This document shows positions 16,641 through 24,451 of a stretch of 64,000 nt of DNA, piece by piece. Source of the DNA: Psychromicrobium xiongbiense. Its GTDB lineage: Bacteria > Actinomycetota > Actinomycetes > Actinomycetales > Micrococcaceae. The DNA is taken from the NCBI RefSeq assembly GCF_030271165.1, contig NZ_JASSZH010000005.1, positions 149,757 through 213,756 on the forward strand. The letters are read 5' to 3'. Positions within the stretch are counted from its first letter, which is position 1, and every line of letters begins with the position of its first letter. Below the pieces are notes generated by a model. That model did no database searches. It had not been told where the DNA came from and saw only the letters and a list, made by a program, of their open reading frames with translations. The translations under genes and the position numbers were made by a program.

Positions 16641-17345
16641 TCACGCGCGGGAAATTCCATTGGGCGGCCCAGTCTTAGAGCGACTCATCCCGAGCAGCAG
16701 ATGAATGGCGTCTGAACAATCTGAGGCCACCAAGGTCGGTGCGAATGACGCGTGCTGCCAGGTCCGGCCGCGGTCAACCCAGATGCTCGGCAACCCCAGC
16801 AAGTACGCGCCCTGGATGTCTGCCTCCGCCGAATCTCCGATCATCCAGGCGTCGCTCAGTGACCAGCCAGCCACTTCCGCCGCAGCCTGGAAAATACGGG
16901 GGTCCGGTTTCATCACACCCGCTGCTTCAGAGATGACCCAGCCAGCCACTTCGGCATCGAGCCCTGTCACACGAAGTTTCCGCTCCTGCTGTTGGACGGC
17001 CCCGTTGGTGACTACAAAGGGAACCCAACCGGCATCCCTGGCTGCGCGCAAAGCCTCCGGGATCCGGGCATCCACGATCAGCCGGTCCGCCATGCCTTGG
17101 CGCAAGTCCTGCTCAAGCTGGCCCAGCGCCAGCGGACTCAGGCCAAACCGCTCCCCCATGAGTTGCAGGAGTCGATCCCGTGATTCGTAGCCATCCCGAT
17201 CGGCATCCACCAGCCACTCGATCTCCGCCTCGCTCCCCGCCCCGTGGACGCCGACGAAGTCTTCGGCCCAGCGACGAAACGCTGCCGCACGATCGACCAG
17301 CGTGTTGTCCAGATCCAGGAGAAGCAAAGGCACAGGTCTGAGCAT
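16641..17345 (-). CDS. HAD family hydrolase
   Basis: Haloacid dehalogenase-type phosphatase of 234 residues. Motif I LLLDLDNTLVD (Asp nucleophile plus second Asp) sits at residues 7-17, motif II is FVVTNGA near residue 108, and motifs III/IV read MKPDPRIF and MIGDSAEADIQGA. The helical cap (residues 18-90) places it among subclass I enzymes such as phosphoglycolate phosphatase and YjjG-like nucleotidases; the substrate is unknown. The ATG at 17345 is chosen because the family starts just before motif I; the longer frame up to 17489 has no homologous sequence and overlaps the neighbouring promoter region. Confidence 0.9.
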   Translation of the reverse strand: MLRPVPLLLLDLDNTLVDRAAAFRRWAEDFVGVHGAGSEAEIEWLVDADRDGYESRDRLLQLMGERFGLSPLALGQLEQDLRQGMADRLIVDARIPEALRAARDAGWVPFVVTNGAVQQQERKLRVTGLDAEVAGWVISEAAGVMKPDPRIFQAAAEVAGWSLSDAWMIGDSAEADIQGAYLLGLPSIWVDRGRTWQHASFAPTLVASDCSDAIHLLLGMSRSKTGPPNGISRA

Positions 17346-17427
17346 AGTGATCCGGCACCCCGGTGGTCCCACTCTGGCCGTCGTTGTGAGATATTCTTCA
17401 GGTTCGCTGATCTCTGGAGGAGCCAAC

Positions 17428-18015
17428 GTGACGCAGGCGTTCATGACCGACCCGGCGCTGCTGGCCTCTCTGGAAGGGCGCCAGTTCATCGTGCTGCGCC
17501 CGCGGGCTGCCGTGATGGACCTCTACCTCGAGGCCCAGGATGCGGCTCGAACCATCCTTCCTCCTGTGGTGACCTATCCGAACACCGGACACGTCACTCT
17601 GCGCGGATTTGCCGAACCGGAGCGAGTGGAAGATCTGAAACAGGCAGCCCGCGAATGGGCGGCTGAGCAAGCTCCGATTGACCTGGCCGTCGCCGCCATC
17701 GACGGATTTCCGCCGCCGTTCAGGATTGTGGTCCTTCGTCTTGCACGGACTCCATCGCTGCTGGCTGCCTACTCTGGGCTGACCGAGACGCTCAATGCCA
17801 CCGACTTCACCCGGGTGGGTGAACTGAGCCTGGAGGACTGGGTCTTCCATCTCTCGGTGGCCTATGGCGCAGAACTCAGTGATGATGAATGGCAAGCGGC
17901 CCATGATTCCTTGACCCGGGTGCTTCCCCTTCTCCTCCAGGAGACGGTGTCAGATCTGGAATTTGTCTGGTTTGATGGCGGCGAGCATCGTGAGGTCATT
18001 CCGCTCGGCGGGTAG
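17428..18015 (+). CDS. 2H phosphoesterase (2'-5' RNA ligase-like) protein
   Basis: Protein of 195 residues with the two His-x-Thr/Ser-x motifs of the 2H phosphoesterase superfamily: GHVTLRGF near residue 55 and FHLSVAYG near residue 146. Members act on 2',3'-cyclic phosphates or 2'-5' linkages in RNA or on small cyclic nucleotides. The GTG start follows GGAGGAGCC. The NUDIX gene follows 40 bases downstream in the same direction. RNA or nucleotide processing is likely, but the substrate is unknown. Confidence 0.82.
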   Translation: MTQAFMTDPALLASLEGRQFIVLRPRAAVMDLYLEAQDAARTILPPVVTYPNTGHVTLRGFAEPERVEDLKQAAREWAAEQAPIDLAVAAIDGFPPPFRIVVLRLARTPSLLAAYSGLTETLNATDFTRVGELSLEDWVFHLSVAYGAELSDDEWQAAHDSLTRVLPLLLQETVSDLEFVWFDGGEHREVIPLGG

Positions 18016-18055
18016 CACTCCCCTTTCGACGCCTGCGGTGTGGAATGCTCGAACC

Positions 18056-18625
18056 ATGTCTAATGACGCCTTGATGGAGAAGAAATGGCTCTCCACCAGC
18101 AAGCGTACGTCCTACCGAGGGCGCATGCTGGTGACCGAGCACGCGGTGGTGTTGCCGGACGGCTCAACCGCGGCATATGAGGTGGATGAAAGCATCCCCT
18201 TCGCCGCTGCGACTCTGGTCTACGACGGCCAGCAGGTGCTGCTGACCCGCCAGTACCGGTACCCGATCGACCGGTGGATCTTTGATCTGCCCGGCGGCGC
18301 TGGCGATGCAGGTGAGGAACCGGCTGCGGCAGCACGGCGAGAGCTTGAAGAGGAACTGGGCCTTGTTGCCCACAATCTGCAGCTACTGCACACTTTCTAC
18401 GTCAACCCTGGGCGTGTCGCCTGGCCGGTGCACGTCTTTGGCTGCACCACCACCTCGCAAGGAACGGCGTCCCTTGATGACCCGGCGGAGCAGGTGCGGC
18501 TGGTCCGGATGCCGCTGCGGCACCTTGATGAACTCATCGTGGCCGGGGACATTGTTGACCCAACGCTCCTGATCGCGCGCACGATGGCGGCCGCCAAGGG
18601 GTTGCTGCCGGCGCTCGGCGGGTAG
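18056..18625 (+). CDS. NUDIX hydrolase, ADP-ribose pyrophosphatase-like
   Basis: Hydrolyses a nucleoside diphosphate linked to another group, most likely ADP-ribose. The exact NUDIX box G-x5-E-x7-REUXEEXGU is present (GAGDAGEEPAA...RRELEEELGL, about residues 80-102). Upstream of it, LLTRQYRYPIDRWIFDLPGG matches the ADP-ribose pyrophosphatase pattern in which the strand before the box binds the terminal ribose. The length of 189 residues is normal. The ATG at 18056 is the first sensible start; upstream frame belongs to the 2H gene. It may be co-transcribed with that gene. Confidence 0.92.
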   Translation: MSNDALMEKKWLSTSKRTSYRGRMLVTEHAVVLPDGSTAAYEVDESIPFAAATLVYDGQQVLLTRQYRYPIDRWIFDLPGGAGDAGEEPAAAARRELEEELGLVAHNLQLLHTFYVNPGRVAWPVHVFGCTTTSQGTASLDDPAEQVRLVRMPLRHLDELIVAGDIVDPTLLIARTMAAAKGLLPALGG

Positions 18626-18655
18626 CCGGGTGTCCGGGCAGGCCCGGAAAGAACA

Positions 18656-18854
18656 TCAGACGCTCACCGGGTAATTGAGATCCAGCTCGTCCGCGGGCAA
18701 GCCTCTGATACCCCAGTTTTCACGCGGCGTCTCGGTGATAGTGATCTCGATGTCCTGAACCGAAATGCCGAGCCCGGAAATATTCGCCATGAGTCTGCGC
18801 CGGAATTCTCGGGCGCAATACCTGGGCGTGACCGTAGACAACAATTTGAGCCAT
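18656..18854 (-). pseudogene. Tautomerase family protein, internally deleted
   Basis: From the ATG at 18854 the frame reads MAQIVVYGHAQVLRPRIPAQ, a recognisable beginning of the YusQ/MSAD-like tautomerases. The expected middle of roughly 60-70 residues is missing. In another frame the end is complete: FRRRLMANISGLGISVQDIE, then ITITETPRENWGIRGLPADE and LDLNYPVSV, the characteristic C-terminus with its N-W-G-I-R-G motif. Deletion plus frame change mark a pseudogene. A 62-residue peptide could be read from 18844, but it would lack the N-terminal proline/strand needed for catalysis. Confidence 0.75.
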
Positions 18855-18922
18855 AGCTCATTCTGGCATCAACCGCCGCACTGCGGGCACCTACCATAGG
18901 GCCTTCCTGATACGGTTCCTGG

Positions 18923-19705
18923 ATGAACCCTCAGGGCAGTTCCCAGGAAGAGGCGACCCAGGACGAAACCGAGCTTCCCGGCGGAAACTCCACCATCGTG
19001 ACCCGTCGAGGCGACACCGTGCGCCGCGAGGCCGGACCGTGGACACCTGCGGTTCACCGCCTGCTAAGCAGGCTCCGTGACGCCGGTCTGAGTGAGACCC
19101 CGGTGCCACTCGGTCTGGATGAGCAGGGTCGCGAGGTCCTCAGTTACCTGCCGGGCGTCGTCGGGCATTACCCGCTACCGGACTGGCTCTGGGAACCCCG
19201 GATTCTCCGGGAAGCAGGTGCGCTCCTGCGCCGCGTCCACGACGCAAGTGTGCCGCTGCTGGAAGAGATGCGGGACGAACCCGTGCTCTGGCAAAGCCCT
19301 GTCCATGAGCCGGTGGAAGTCATCTGCCATAACGACGTTGCGAGTTACAACATGGTGTTCCAAGACGGGCATCTGGTGGGCCTGATCGACTTTGACACTG
19401 CCTCTCCCGGGCCGCGCCTCTGGGATCTGGCCTATCTGGCTTACCGCTTGGTGCCATGGGTCGAGGATGCAGGCCCAGCGGCGCCCTCTGCTGGCCAACG
19501 CATGGCCCGGCTGAATGAGCTTCTGAACAGTTACGGCGTGCCTTATGAACGGGACGATGTTCTTCGAATGATGGCGCTGCGGTTGGACGACCTGGCCCGG
19601 TTCACCGACGGGCGTGCTGCCGCCACAGGACGACCCGAGTTCCTCGATCATGCGTTGATCTACCGGCGGGACCGGTCGGCCATCCTCCATCAGTTGGGCG
19701 CCTGA
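18923..19705 (+). CDS. APH family phosphotransferase
   Basis: Kinase-fold protein of 260 residues related to aminoglycoside and choline/homoserine kinases. The catalytic loop ICHNDVASYNMVF (about residues 133-145, H-x-D-x4-N) and metal site LIDFDTASPGPRLWDLAYLA are intact. The N-lobe is short: VTRRGDTVRREAGPWTPAVH carries the nucleotide-binding strands, as in other compact members of the family. A true resistance function is not indicated; the natural substrate is unknown. Its end overlaps the AraC-type gene on the opposite strand by 16 bases. Confidence 0.88.
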   Translation: MNPQGSSQEEATQDETELPGGNSTIVTRRGDTVRREAGPWTPAVHRLLSRLRDAGLSETPVPLGLDEQGREVLSYLPGVVGHYPLPDWLWEPRILREAGALLRRVHDASVPLLEEMRDEPVLWQSPVHEPVEVICHNDVASYNMVFQDGHLVGLIDFDTASPGPRLWDLAYLAYRLVPWVEDAGPAAPSAGQRMARLNELLNSYGVPYERDDVLRMMALRLDDLARFTDGRAAATGRPEFLDHALIYRRDRSAILHQLGA

Positions 19706-20556
19706 AGACGCGGAGCGGAGCCGTCGCGCTCACGCCGACGGGCCTGCGCACGCTGGCGGGTCTGCTCCGGAGTTTCCCCCATCACCTGCCGGTAGCGACG
19801 GGAGAAGTGCGGGTAATCGAAATACCCCAGCCCGGCAGCCAGCGCGGAGAGCTCGATGTCGCGGCTGCCGTCAAACAGTGCGGTCGCCGCCTGCTGCATC
19901 CGGCGGCAGTCGATCAACCATTTGGGTGAGACGCCCAGATAGTGTCGGGTCAGGCGTTCGAGAGTTCGCACCGAGACACCCATCTGGGAGGCAAGGTCCG
20001 CACTGCGCAGCAGCTCTCGGTCCTCCTCTGCGATCCGACAGGCGCTGTTCACCATGTGCGCGGGTTCGTCCAGCCGGGGAACCAGTGGCGCGAGCCATTC
20101 CTGCAGGACCGAGCTGACCACGGCCCGGTCCTGCACTGAATCCTCATCCAGCAGGGCCAGCCGCGGCGGCGTGGCCAGCCTTTCGCCCCGCCCCACCAGC
20201 TCGCTGGCGGCTGTGCCGGTCAGCAGCATTCCTGCGGCCGGCCGCAGGAGCACGCCCACACACCACGAGTTCCCCTCCAGTGCATGGCGACACAGCATGG
20301 GGTCCAGCCCGTACAGCGCAGCCTCTCCGTGCGTCAGGACCAGATTGAACGTCGGGTAGGTCAGCACATACTGGGTACGTACGACGCCGGGCGGCACGTC
20401 CCAGCGTGCCACCCAGACGTGCCGCACCAGCTCAGAGTAGGTGGCGGCCAGTTCGAAGCGGTCGAACACGACCTCGGGCTGACCCGGATTGAGGTGCCCT
20501 CTGGAGTGGGTCACCACAGGCCCCGGGGCAACAGGGGCGGCCAAGAACTGACGCAA
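19690..20556 (-). CDS. AraC family transcriptional regulator
   Basis: Helix-turn-helix regulator of 288 residues. The N-terminal 160 residues are a ligand-binding part of the DUF6597 type common in actinobacterial AraC proteins (VVFDRFELAATYSELVRHVWVARWDVP). The C-terminal domain has the AraC double helix-turn-helix: LASQMGVSVRTLERLTRHYLGVSPKWLIDCRRMQ and then IELSALAAGLGYFDYPHFSRRYRQVMGETP. It is divergent from the VOC gene at 20598 with 41 bases between, a common arrangement in which the regulator controls the VOC gene and itself. Confidence 0.93.
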   Translation of the reverse strand: MRQFLAAPVAPGPVVTHSRGHLNPGQPEVVFDRFELAATYSELVRHVWVARWDVPPGVVRTQYVLTYPTFNLVLTHGEAALYGLDPMLCRHALEGNSWCVGVLLRPAAGMLLTGTAASELVGRGERLATPPRLALLDEDSVQDRAVVSSVLQEWLAPLVPRLDEPAHMVNSACRIAEEDRELLRSADLASQMGVSVRTLERLTRHYLGVSPKWLIDCRRMQQAATALFDGSRDIELSALAAGLGYFDYPHFSRRYRQVMGETPEQTRQRAQARRRERDGSAPRLQAPN

Positions 20557-20597
20557 AAGTACAAGAGTGAACCTGCTCGCATCCCTAGGTTGGAACT

Positions 20598-21128
20598 ATG
20601 ACTGATACCCACTCTTCCTCACCCACAGATTCGAACACAACCGGTGTGACTGGTGCCCATACGACGAACGGCATCCCTCACGGCAGCACTTCGCTGACAC
20701 CGCATCTGGTGGTCAGCCCCGCGCGCGCCGCCATCGACTTCTATGTCTCGGCTTTCGGTGCCCGGCTGCTGGACCTGACCACCTTCCCCGACGGCGATGC
20801 GGTTGCCCACGCCGTGCTGGATTTCGGTTCCGGCATGCTGACGCTCAGTGATCCGATCGAGTCTTACGGTCTGGCCGCACCGCAGCAGGGTGCGCCCAGT
20901 AGCTTCTCCCTCGCCGTGTATGTTCCGCAGGTGGATCGGGCCACCGAGGCGGCCGTCGCCGCCGGCGCCACGCTCCGCGAACCGCCCGCCACCTTCGTCA
21001 CCGGCGATCGCTTTGCTTCCATCCTCGATCCCTACGGCGTCCGCTGGTCCATCATGACCCGCGTCGAGGATCTCTCCTTCGAGGAAAGCGCCCGCCGGGT
21101 CGCTGAGTGGGCGGCCACCCAGGGCTGA
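20598..21128 (+). CDS. VOC family protein (PhnB-like)
   Basis: Protein of 176 residues with one VOC/glyoxalase-type module in the PhnB-like arrangement. After a low-complexity Ser/Thr-rich N-terminus (residues 1-32) comes LTPHLVVSPARAAIDFYVSAFGA. MLTLSDP, SLAVYVPQVDRATEAAVAAGA and FASILDPYGVRWSI follow, typical of the family. No metal-binding triad could be confirmed, so an enzymatic role is uncertain; binding of a small molecule is also possible. TAGGTT sits 6 bases before the ATG, which fits a leaderless mRNA. It is divergent from the AraC gene, which probably controls it. Confidence 0.88.
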   Translation: MTDTHSSSPTDSNTTGVTGAHTTNGIPHGSTSLTPHLVVSPARAAIDFYVSAFGARLLDLTTFPDGDAVAHAVLDFGSGMLTLSDPIESYGLAAPQQGAPSSFSLAVYVPQVDRATEAAVAAGATLREPPATFVTGDRFASILDPYGVRWSIMTRVEDLSFEESARRVAEWAATQG

Positions 21129-21231
21129 ACACCGTCAGGGCCGAACGCCACCGAGTGGTTCACCTCACAGCACTTTTGTCCGACAACTGCTTAGACTCGG
21201 AACGGGGCTGACTAACCACGAGGAGAGCACC

Positions 21232-22956
21232 ATGAGCACAGTGGCAGACACCATCGTTCAGACGCTGGCGGCCAGCGGAGTGAAACGCGTCTATGGGATT
21301 CCGGGTGATTCGCTCAACGGTTTCACCGACGCCCTGCGTGTCACGCCGAGCATTGAATGGGTGCACGTTCGCCATGAAGAAGCCGCATCCTTCGCGGCCG
21401 CCGCGGAGGCCGAGCTGACCGGTGAACTGGCCGTCTGTGCGGGCAGCTGTGGTCCGGGTAATCTCCACCTGATCAACGGACTCTACGACGCGCAGCGTTC
21501 CCGGGTCCCGGTCCTGGCCATTGCCGCGCACATCCCCAGCTCGGAAATCGGCACGGGTTACTTCCAAGAGACCCATCCTCAGGAGCTCTTCCGTGAGTGC
21601 AGCGTGTTTGTCGAACAGGTGTCGACGCCGGATCAGATGCCCAGGGTGTTGAACATCGCGATGCGCACCGCCATTGAGCGGCGCGGTGTAGCCGTGGTGG
21701 TGATCTCCGGCGACGTCGCGCTCTCCAGGGCGTCGGAGCAGCCGATCAGCGCCATCCTGCCGACCCACTCGGACATCATCCCCTCCGCTGCGGAGCTGGA
21801 TCACGCCGCAGTCCTGCTGAACCGCTCCTCCAAGGTGACCATCCTGGCCGGGGCCGGAGTCCAGGGATCCCATGACGAGGTCGTGGAGCTGGCGCGGGTG
21901 CTGCAGGCTCCGATCGTGCATGCGCTGCGGGGCAAGGAATTCATCGAGTACGACAATCCTTACGATGTGGGTATGACCGGCTTGCTCGGCTTCGCCTCGG
22001 GGTATCGGGCCATGGAGTCCTGCGACACCCTGCTGGTGCTGGGCTCCGATTTCCCCTACCCGCAGTTCTACCCGGAGAAGGCCACGATCATTCAGGTCGA
22101 CATCCGGGGCGAGAACTTGGGTCGGCGCACGCGGATCAGCCTGGGAATGCGTGGCGGAGTGCGGGAAACCGTGGCCGAGCTGCTCCCCCGGCTTGAGGCG
22201 AAGTCACCGGGGAAGCATCTGGAATCAGCTGTGGCGCACTATGCGAAGACCCGCAAACGACTGGATGACCTGGCGACGCCCCGGGGCAAAGGCCAGGCCA
22301 TTCATCCTCAGTATCTGGCCCGGTTGGTCGATGAGGCGGCCAGCGAGGACGCGGTGTTCATTCCCGATGTCGGCTCGCCGGTGGTCTGGGCGGCCCGCTA
22401 TCTGCGGGTCAACGGCAAGCGGCGCATCATCGGCTCCTTCAACCACGGCAGTATGGCCAACGCGCTCTCACAGAGTATTGGTGCGCAGGCCAGCTACCCG
22501 GATCGCCAGGTGGTGGCGCTGGCCGGTGATGGCGGCGTGGCCATGCTGCTCGGCGAGCTGATCACGCTGACCCAGAACCGGTTGCCGGTCAAGGTGGTCA
22601 TCTTCAATAACTCGTCACTGAATTTCGTGGAACTGGAGATGAAGGCGGCCGGATTTGTCACCTACGGCACGGACCTGGAGAACCCCAACTTTGCCGCTGT
22701 CGCGGAATCCCTGGGGATTAAGGGGATCCGGGTGGAAGACTCGGCTGACCTTCAGGGTGCCCTGGCCGAGGCCTTCGCACACGACGGCCCGGCCGTCATC
22801 GATGTCGTCACCGAGCGCCAGGAGCTCTCGATTCCACCGGCGATCACCGCGGAGCAGGTCAAAGGCTTCGCCCTGTACGCCCTGCGAACGGTGATGTCCG
22901 GCAAGGGCGATGAGCTCATTGACCTGGCCCGGAGCAACGCCCGGCAGATCCTCTAG
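21232..22956 (+). CDS. poxB: Pyruvate dehydrogenase (quinone) / pyruvate oxidase
   Basis: Thiamine-diphosphate and FAD enzyme that decarboxylates pyruvate to acetate and passes electrons to the membrane quinone. The protein is 574 residues, typical for PoxB. The N-terminal Pyr domain starts VADTIVQTLAASGVKRVYGIPGDSLNGFTDAL with the catalytic Glu in VRHEEAASFAAAAEAEL. A central FAD-binding domain follows (residues about 190-330). The PP domain has VALAGDGGVAMLLGELITLTQNRLPVKVVIFNN (G-D-G...N-N). The C-terminal tail of about 20 residues resembles the membrane-binding end of PoxB. A ribosome site GAGGAG precedes the ATG. It is a single gene facing the SRPBCC gene. Confidence 0.95.
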   Translation: MSTVADTIVQTLAASGVKRVYGIPGDSLNGFTDALRVTPSIEWVHVRHEEAASFAAAAEAELTGELAVCAGSCGPGNLHLINGLYDAQRSRVPVLAIAAHIPSSEIGTGYFQETHPQELFRECSVFVEQVSTPDQMPRVLNIAMRTAIERRGVAVVVISGDVALSRASEQPISAILPTHSDIIPSAAELDHAAVLLNRSSKVTILAGAGVQGSHDEVVELARVLQAPIVHALRGKEFIEYDNPYDVGMTGLLGFASGYRAMESCDTLLVLGSDFPYPQFYPEKATIIQVDIRGENLGRRTRISLGMRGGVRETVAELLPRLEAKSPGKHLESAVAHYAKTRKRLDDLATPRGKGQAIHPQYLARLVDEAASEDAVFIPDVGSPVVWAARYLRVNGKRRIIGSFNHGSMANALSQSIGAQASYPDRQVVALAGDGGVAMLLGELITLTQNRLPVKVVIFNNSSLNFVELEMKAAGFVTYGTDLENPNFAAVAESLGIKGIRVEDSADLQGALAEAFAHDGPAVIDVVTERQELSIPPAITAEQVKGFALYALRTVMSGKGDELIDLARSNARQIL

Positions 22957-22968
22957 CTACTCCTGCTC

Positions 22969-23685
22969 CTACGCCGCGTACAGCCCGTTGAGCCACTCCT
23001 GCCAGGCTTCGCCGTCAGCTTGGGCGCCCTCCCCGAACTCGTGAACGGTGAGGCCGACGACGTCGCCGAAGGCGTTGCGTCCGAAGAATCGGTACAGCGC
23101 CTCGGAGGTTCGCACGCCCAGGAAGTGATCGGTGAGGTAGTCCACTGTGCCCTCCACCAGCCCCTTGCCTGGTACCTGGAAGCTTACCGGCACGCCATTT
23201 TCGGTTGCCTTCACTGCCTCCAGAACCCGGAGGAAGGCATCAGGTGCGCCAGAGGCTTCCGGACCCCGCACCTCGGCAAAAGCAGCACTGCGTCCGGGAA
23301 AGTACTTCACGTACTGGCCCAGGGTGTGCTGGTAGAAATCGGTATGCAGACGCACGCCATCGTACTGATTAGCCCACTGGTCATCGTCCAGATCCTGCAG
23401 GAAGATGCCCGCGTGCTGGTAGCGGATCCAGGCGCCATCGCCATCGGGCTCGATGCCGTAGTCGAGAGTGTTGTAGAACCCCTCCTGAGTCTCGAGGTGA
23501 TTGGCGAAGTGACGCGGAGGCTCCCAGGCGGTCACCTTGCTGCCGAAGGGGCCGCTGCCGCCCTGCCGGGGTTCGACCTCCATGGGCCAGAGCCAGCCAG
23601 CGTTTCCTGTGGTCACGGCATCCCAGACCACCTCCGGGCTGGCGTCAAGATGGTTTTCGGTCCTGATATCAAATGTCCTGCTCAT
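22969..23685 (-). CDS. SRPBCC (AHSA1-like) domain protein
   Basis: Protein of 238 residues of the START/Bet v1-like SRPBCC superfamily. The AHSA1-type start TENHLDASPEVVWDAVTTGNAGWLWP is followed by the usual beta sheet (VTAWEPPRHFANHLE), and the C-terminus has a second segment resembling this domain (VEGTVDYLTDHFLGVRTSEALYRFFGR). Such proteins bind hydrophobic ligands. They are frequently encoded directly after an ArsR-type regulator, as here: its ATG lies 17 bases inside the regulator's gene, so the two are translated together. The ligand is unknown. Confidence 0.87.
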   Translation of the reverse strand: MSRTFDIRTENHLDASPEVVWDAVTTGNAGWLWPMEVEPRQGGSGPFGSKVTAWEPPRHFANHLETQEGFYNTLDYGIEPDGDGAWIRYQHAGIFLQDLDDDQWANQYDGVRLHTDFYQHTLGQYVKYFPGRSAAFAEVRGPEASGAPDAFLRVLEAVKATENGVPVSFQVPGKGLVEGTVDYLTDHFLGVRTSEALYRFFGRNAFGDVVGLTVHEFGEGAQADGEAWQEWLNGLYAA

Positions 23686-24334
23686 GATGACCTTCCTGGG
23701 TTGAATCGAGCATCTGTAGGTAGGAATCGGCGGAAGCCGAAGATTCAGGTACCGGTCGGGTGACCGAAGGGTGCAGGGCGAACATCAGTCGATGCTTCCG
23801 GGCGTGTGGGGCGTGAGGGCGGTCGTACTTTGCCAGCAGGGTGGCGATCCCGACGCTCAGTTCTTCGGTGAATGCTGCGCGATCAGCCAGGGAGGCAAAG
23901 CTCACTTCGCCATCCAGTGCCACGGTGGCAAGTTTCTGCCCGGTCGCCTGAGCTCCGCGCATCAGGGTGCTGAGATCCTCAATCAGTCTGGCTGCCAGTG
24001 CGATCATCCATCGAGCCGAAAAGCGGTCCGGAGCGTCACCAGGATCAGGCGCCAGACCACGGAGTGGTTCGGTGGAGATGACGTAACTGGCAGCGGACGC
24101 CTGCATCACGCGCTCCGTCATGTTCCCCTTGCGCCGCTCCTCCACCACCGTGATGAGACCATACTCCTCCAGCGACTTGAGGTAGTAGTTGATCTTCTGT
24201 CGGCTCAGGTCAAAGTGCTCGGCCAGTCGACTTGCCGAGGACGGCTCCTTCAGCGCTGCCAGCAACGCCGCCCGCCGGGGGTCCAGAGAGGCTTCAGCGG
24301 CCCGAGGATCGTTGATCACCATCAACTCCTGCAT
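23669..24334 (-). CDS. ArsR-like winged helix regulator
   Basis: Helix-turn-helix protein of 221 residues. Residues 16-70 (DPRRAALLAALKEPSSASRLAEHFDLSRQKINYYLKSLEEYGLITVVEERRKGNMTERVMQAS) form the winged helix: the recognition helix is SRQKINYYLKSLEEYGL and the wing EERRKGNMTERV. The remaining 140 residues are a helical ligand or dimerisation domain. It overlaps the SRPBCC gene by 17 bases, so the two share one mRNA. An inverted repeat inside the promoter spacer suggests self-repression. The ATG at 24334 is the first start after the promoter; the longer frame reading to 24445 covers the promoter itself. Confidence 0.88.
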   Translation of the reverse strand: MQELMVINDPRAAEASLDPRRAALLAALKEPSSASRLAEHFDLSRQKINYYLKSLEEYGLITVVEERRKGNMTERVMQASAASYVISTEPLRGLAPDPGDAPDRFSARWMIALAARLIEDLSTLMRGAQATGQKLATVALDGEVSFASLADRAAFTEELSVGIATLLAKYDRPHAPHARKHRLMFALHPSVTRPVPESSASADSYLQMLDSTQEGHHEQDI

Positions 24335-24341
24335 GAATCCC

Positions 24342-24370
24342 ACTCTTTCACCGACAACTTTTCTTGTCAA
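24342..24370 (-). promoter_or_regulatory. Promoter with overlapping operator for the ArsR/SRPBCC operon
   Basis: On the minus strand a perfect -35 TTGACA (24365-24370), a 17-base spacer and a -10 AAGAGT (24342-24347) lie 7 bases before the ATG at 24334. An inverted repeat GACAA-N6-TTGTC (24353-24368) overlaps the -35 and spacer. This position would let a bound repressor block RNA polymerase. Confidence 0.65.
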
Positions 24371-24451
24371 TAGGTTTCCGAGACTCCTGAGGGATGCCGG
24401 GAACGGAGTCGATAGTCTGGAAAGACTCCGACGGGAAGGTCTCATACCGCC

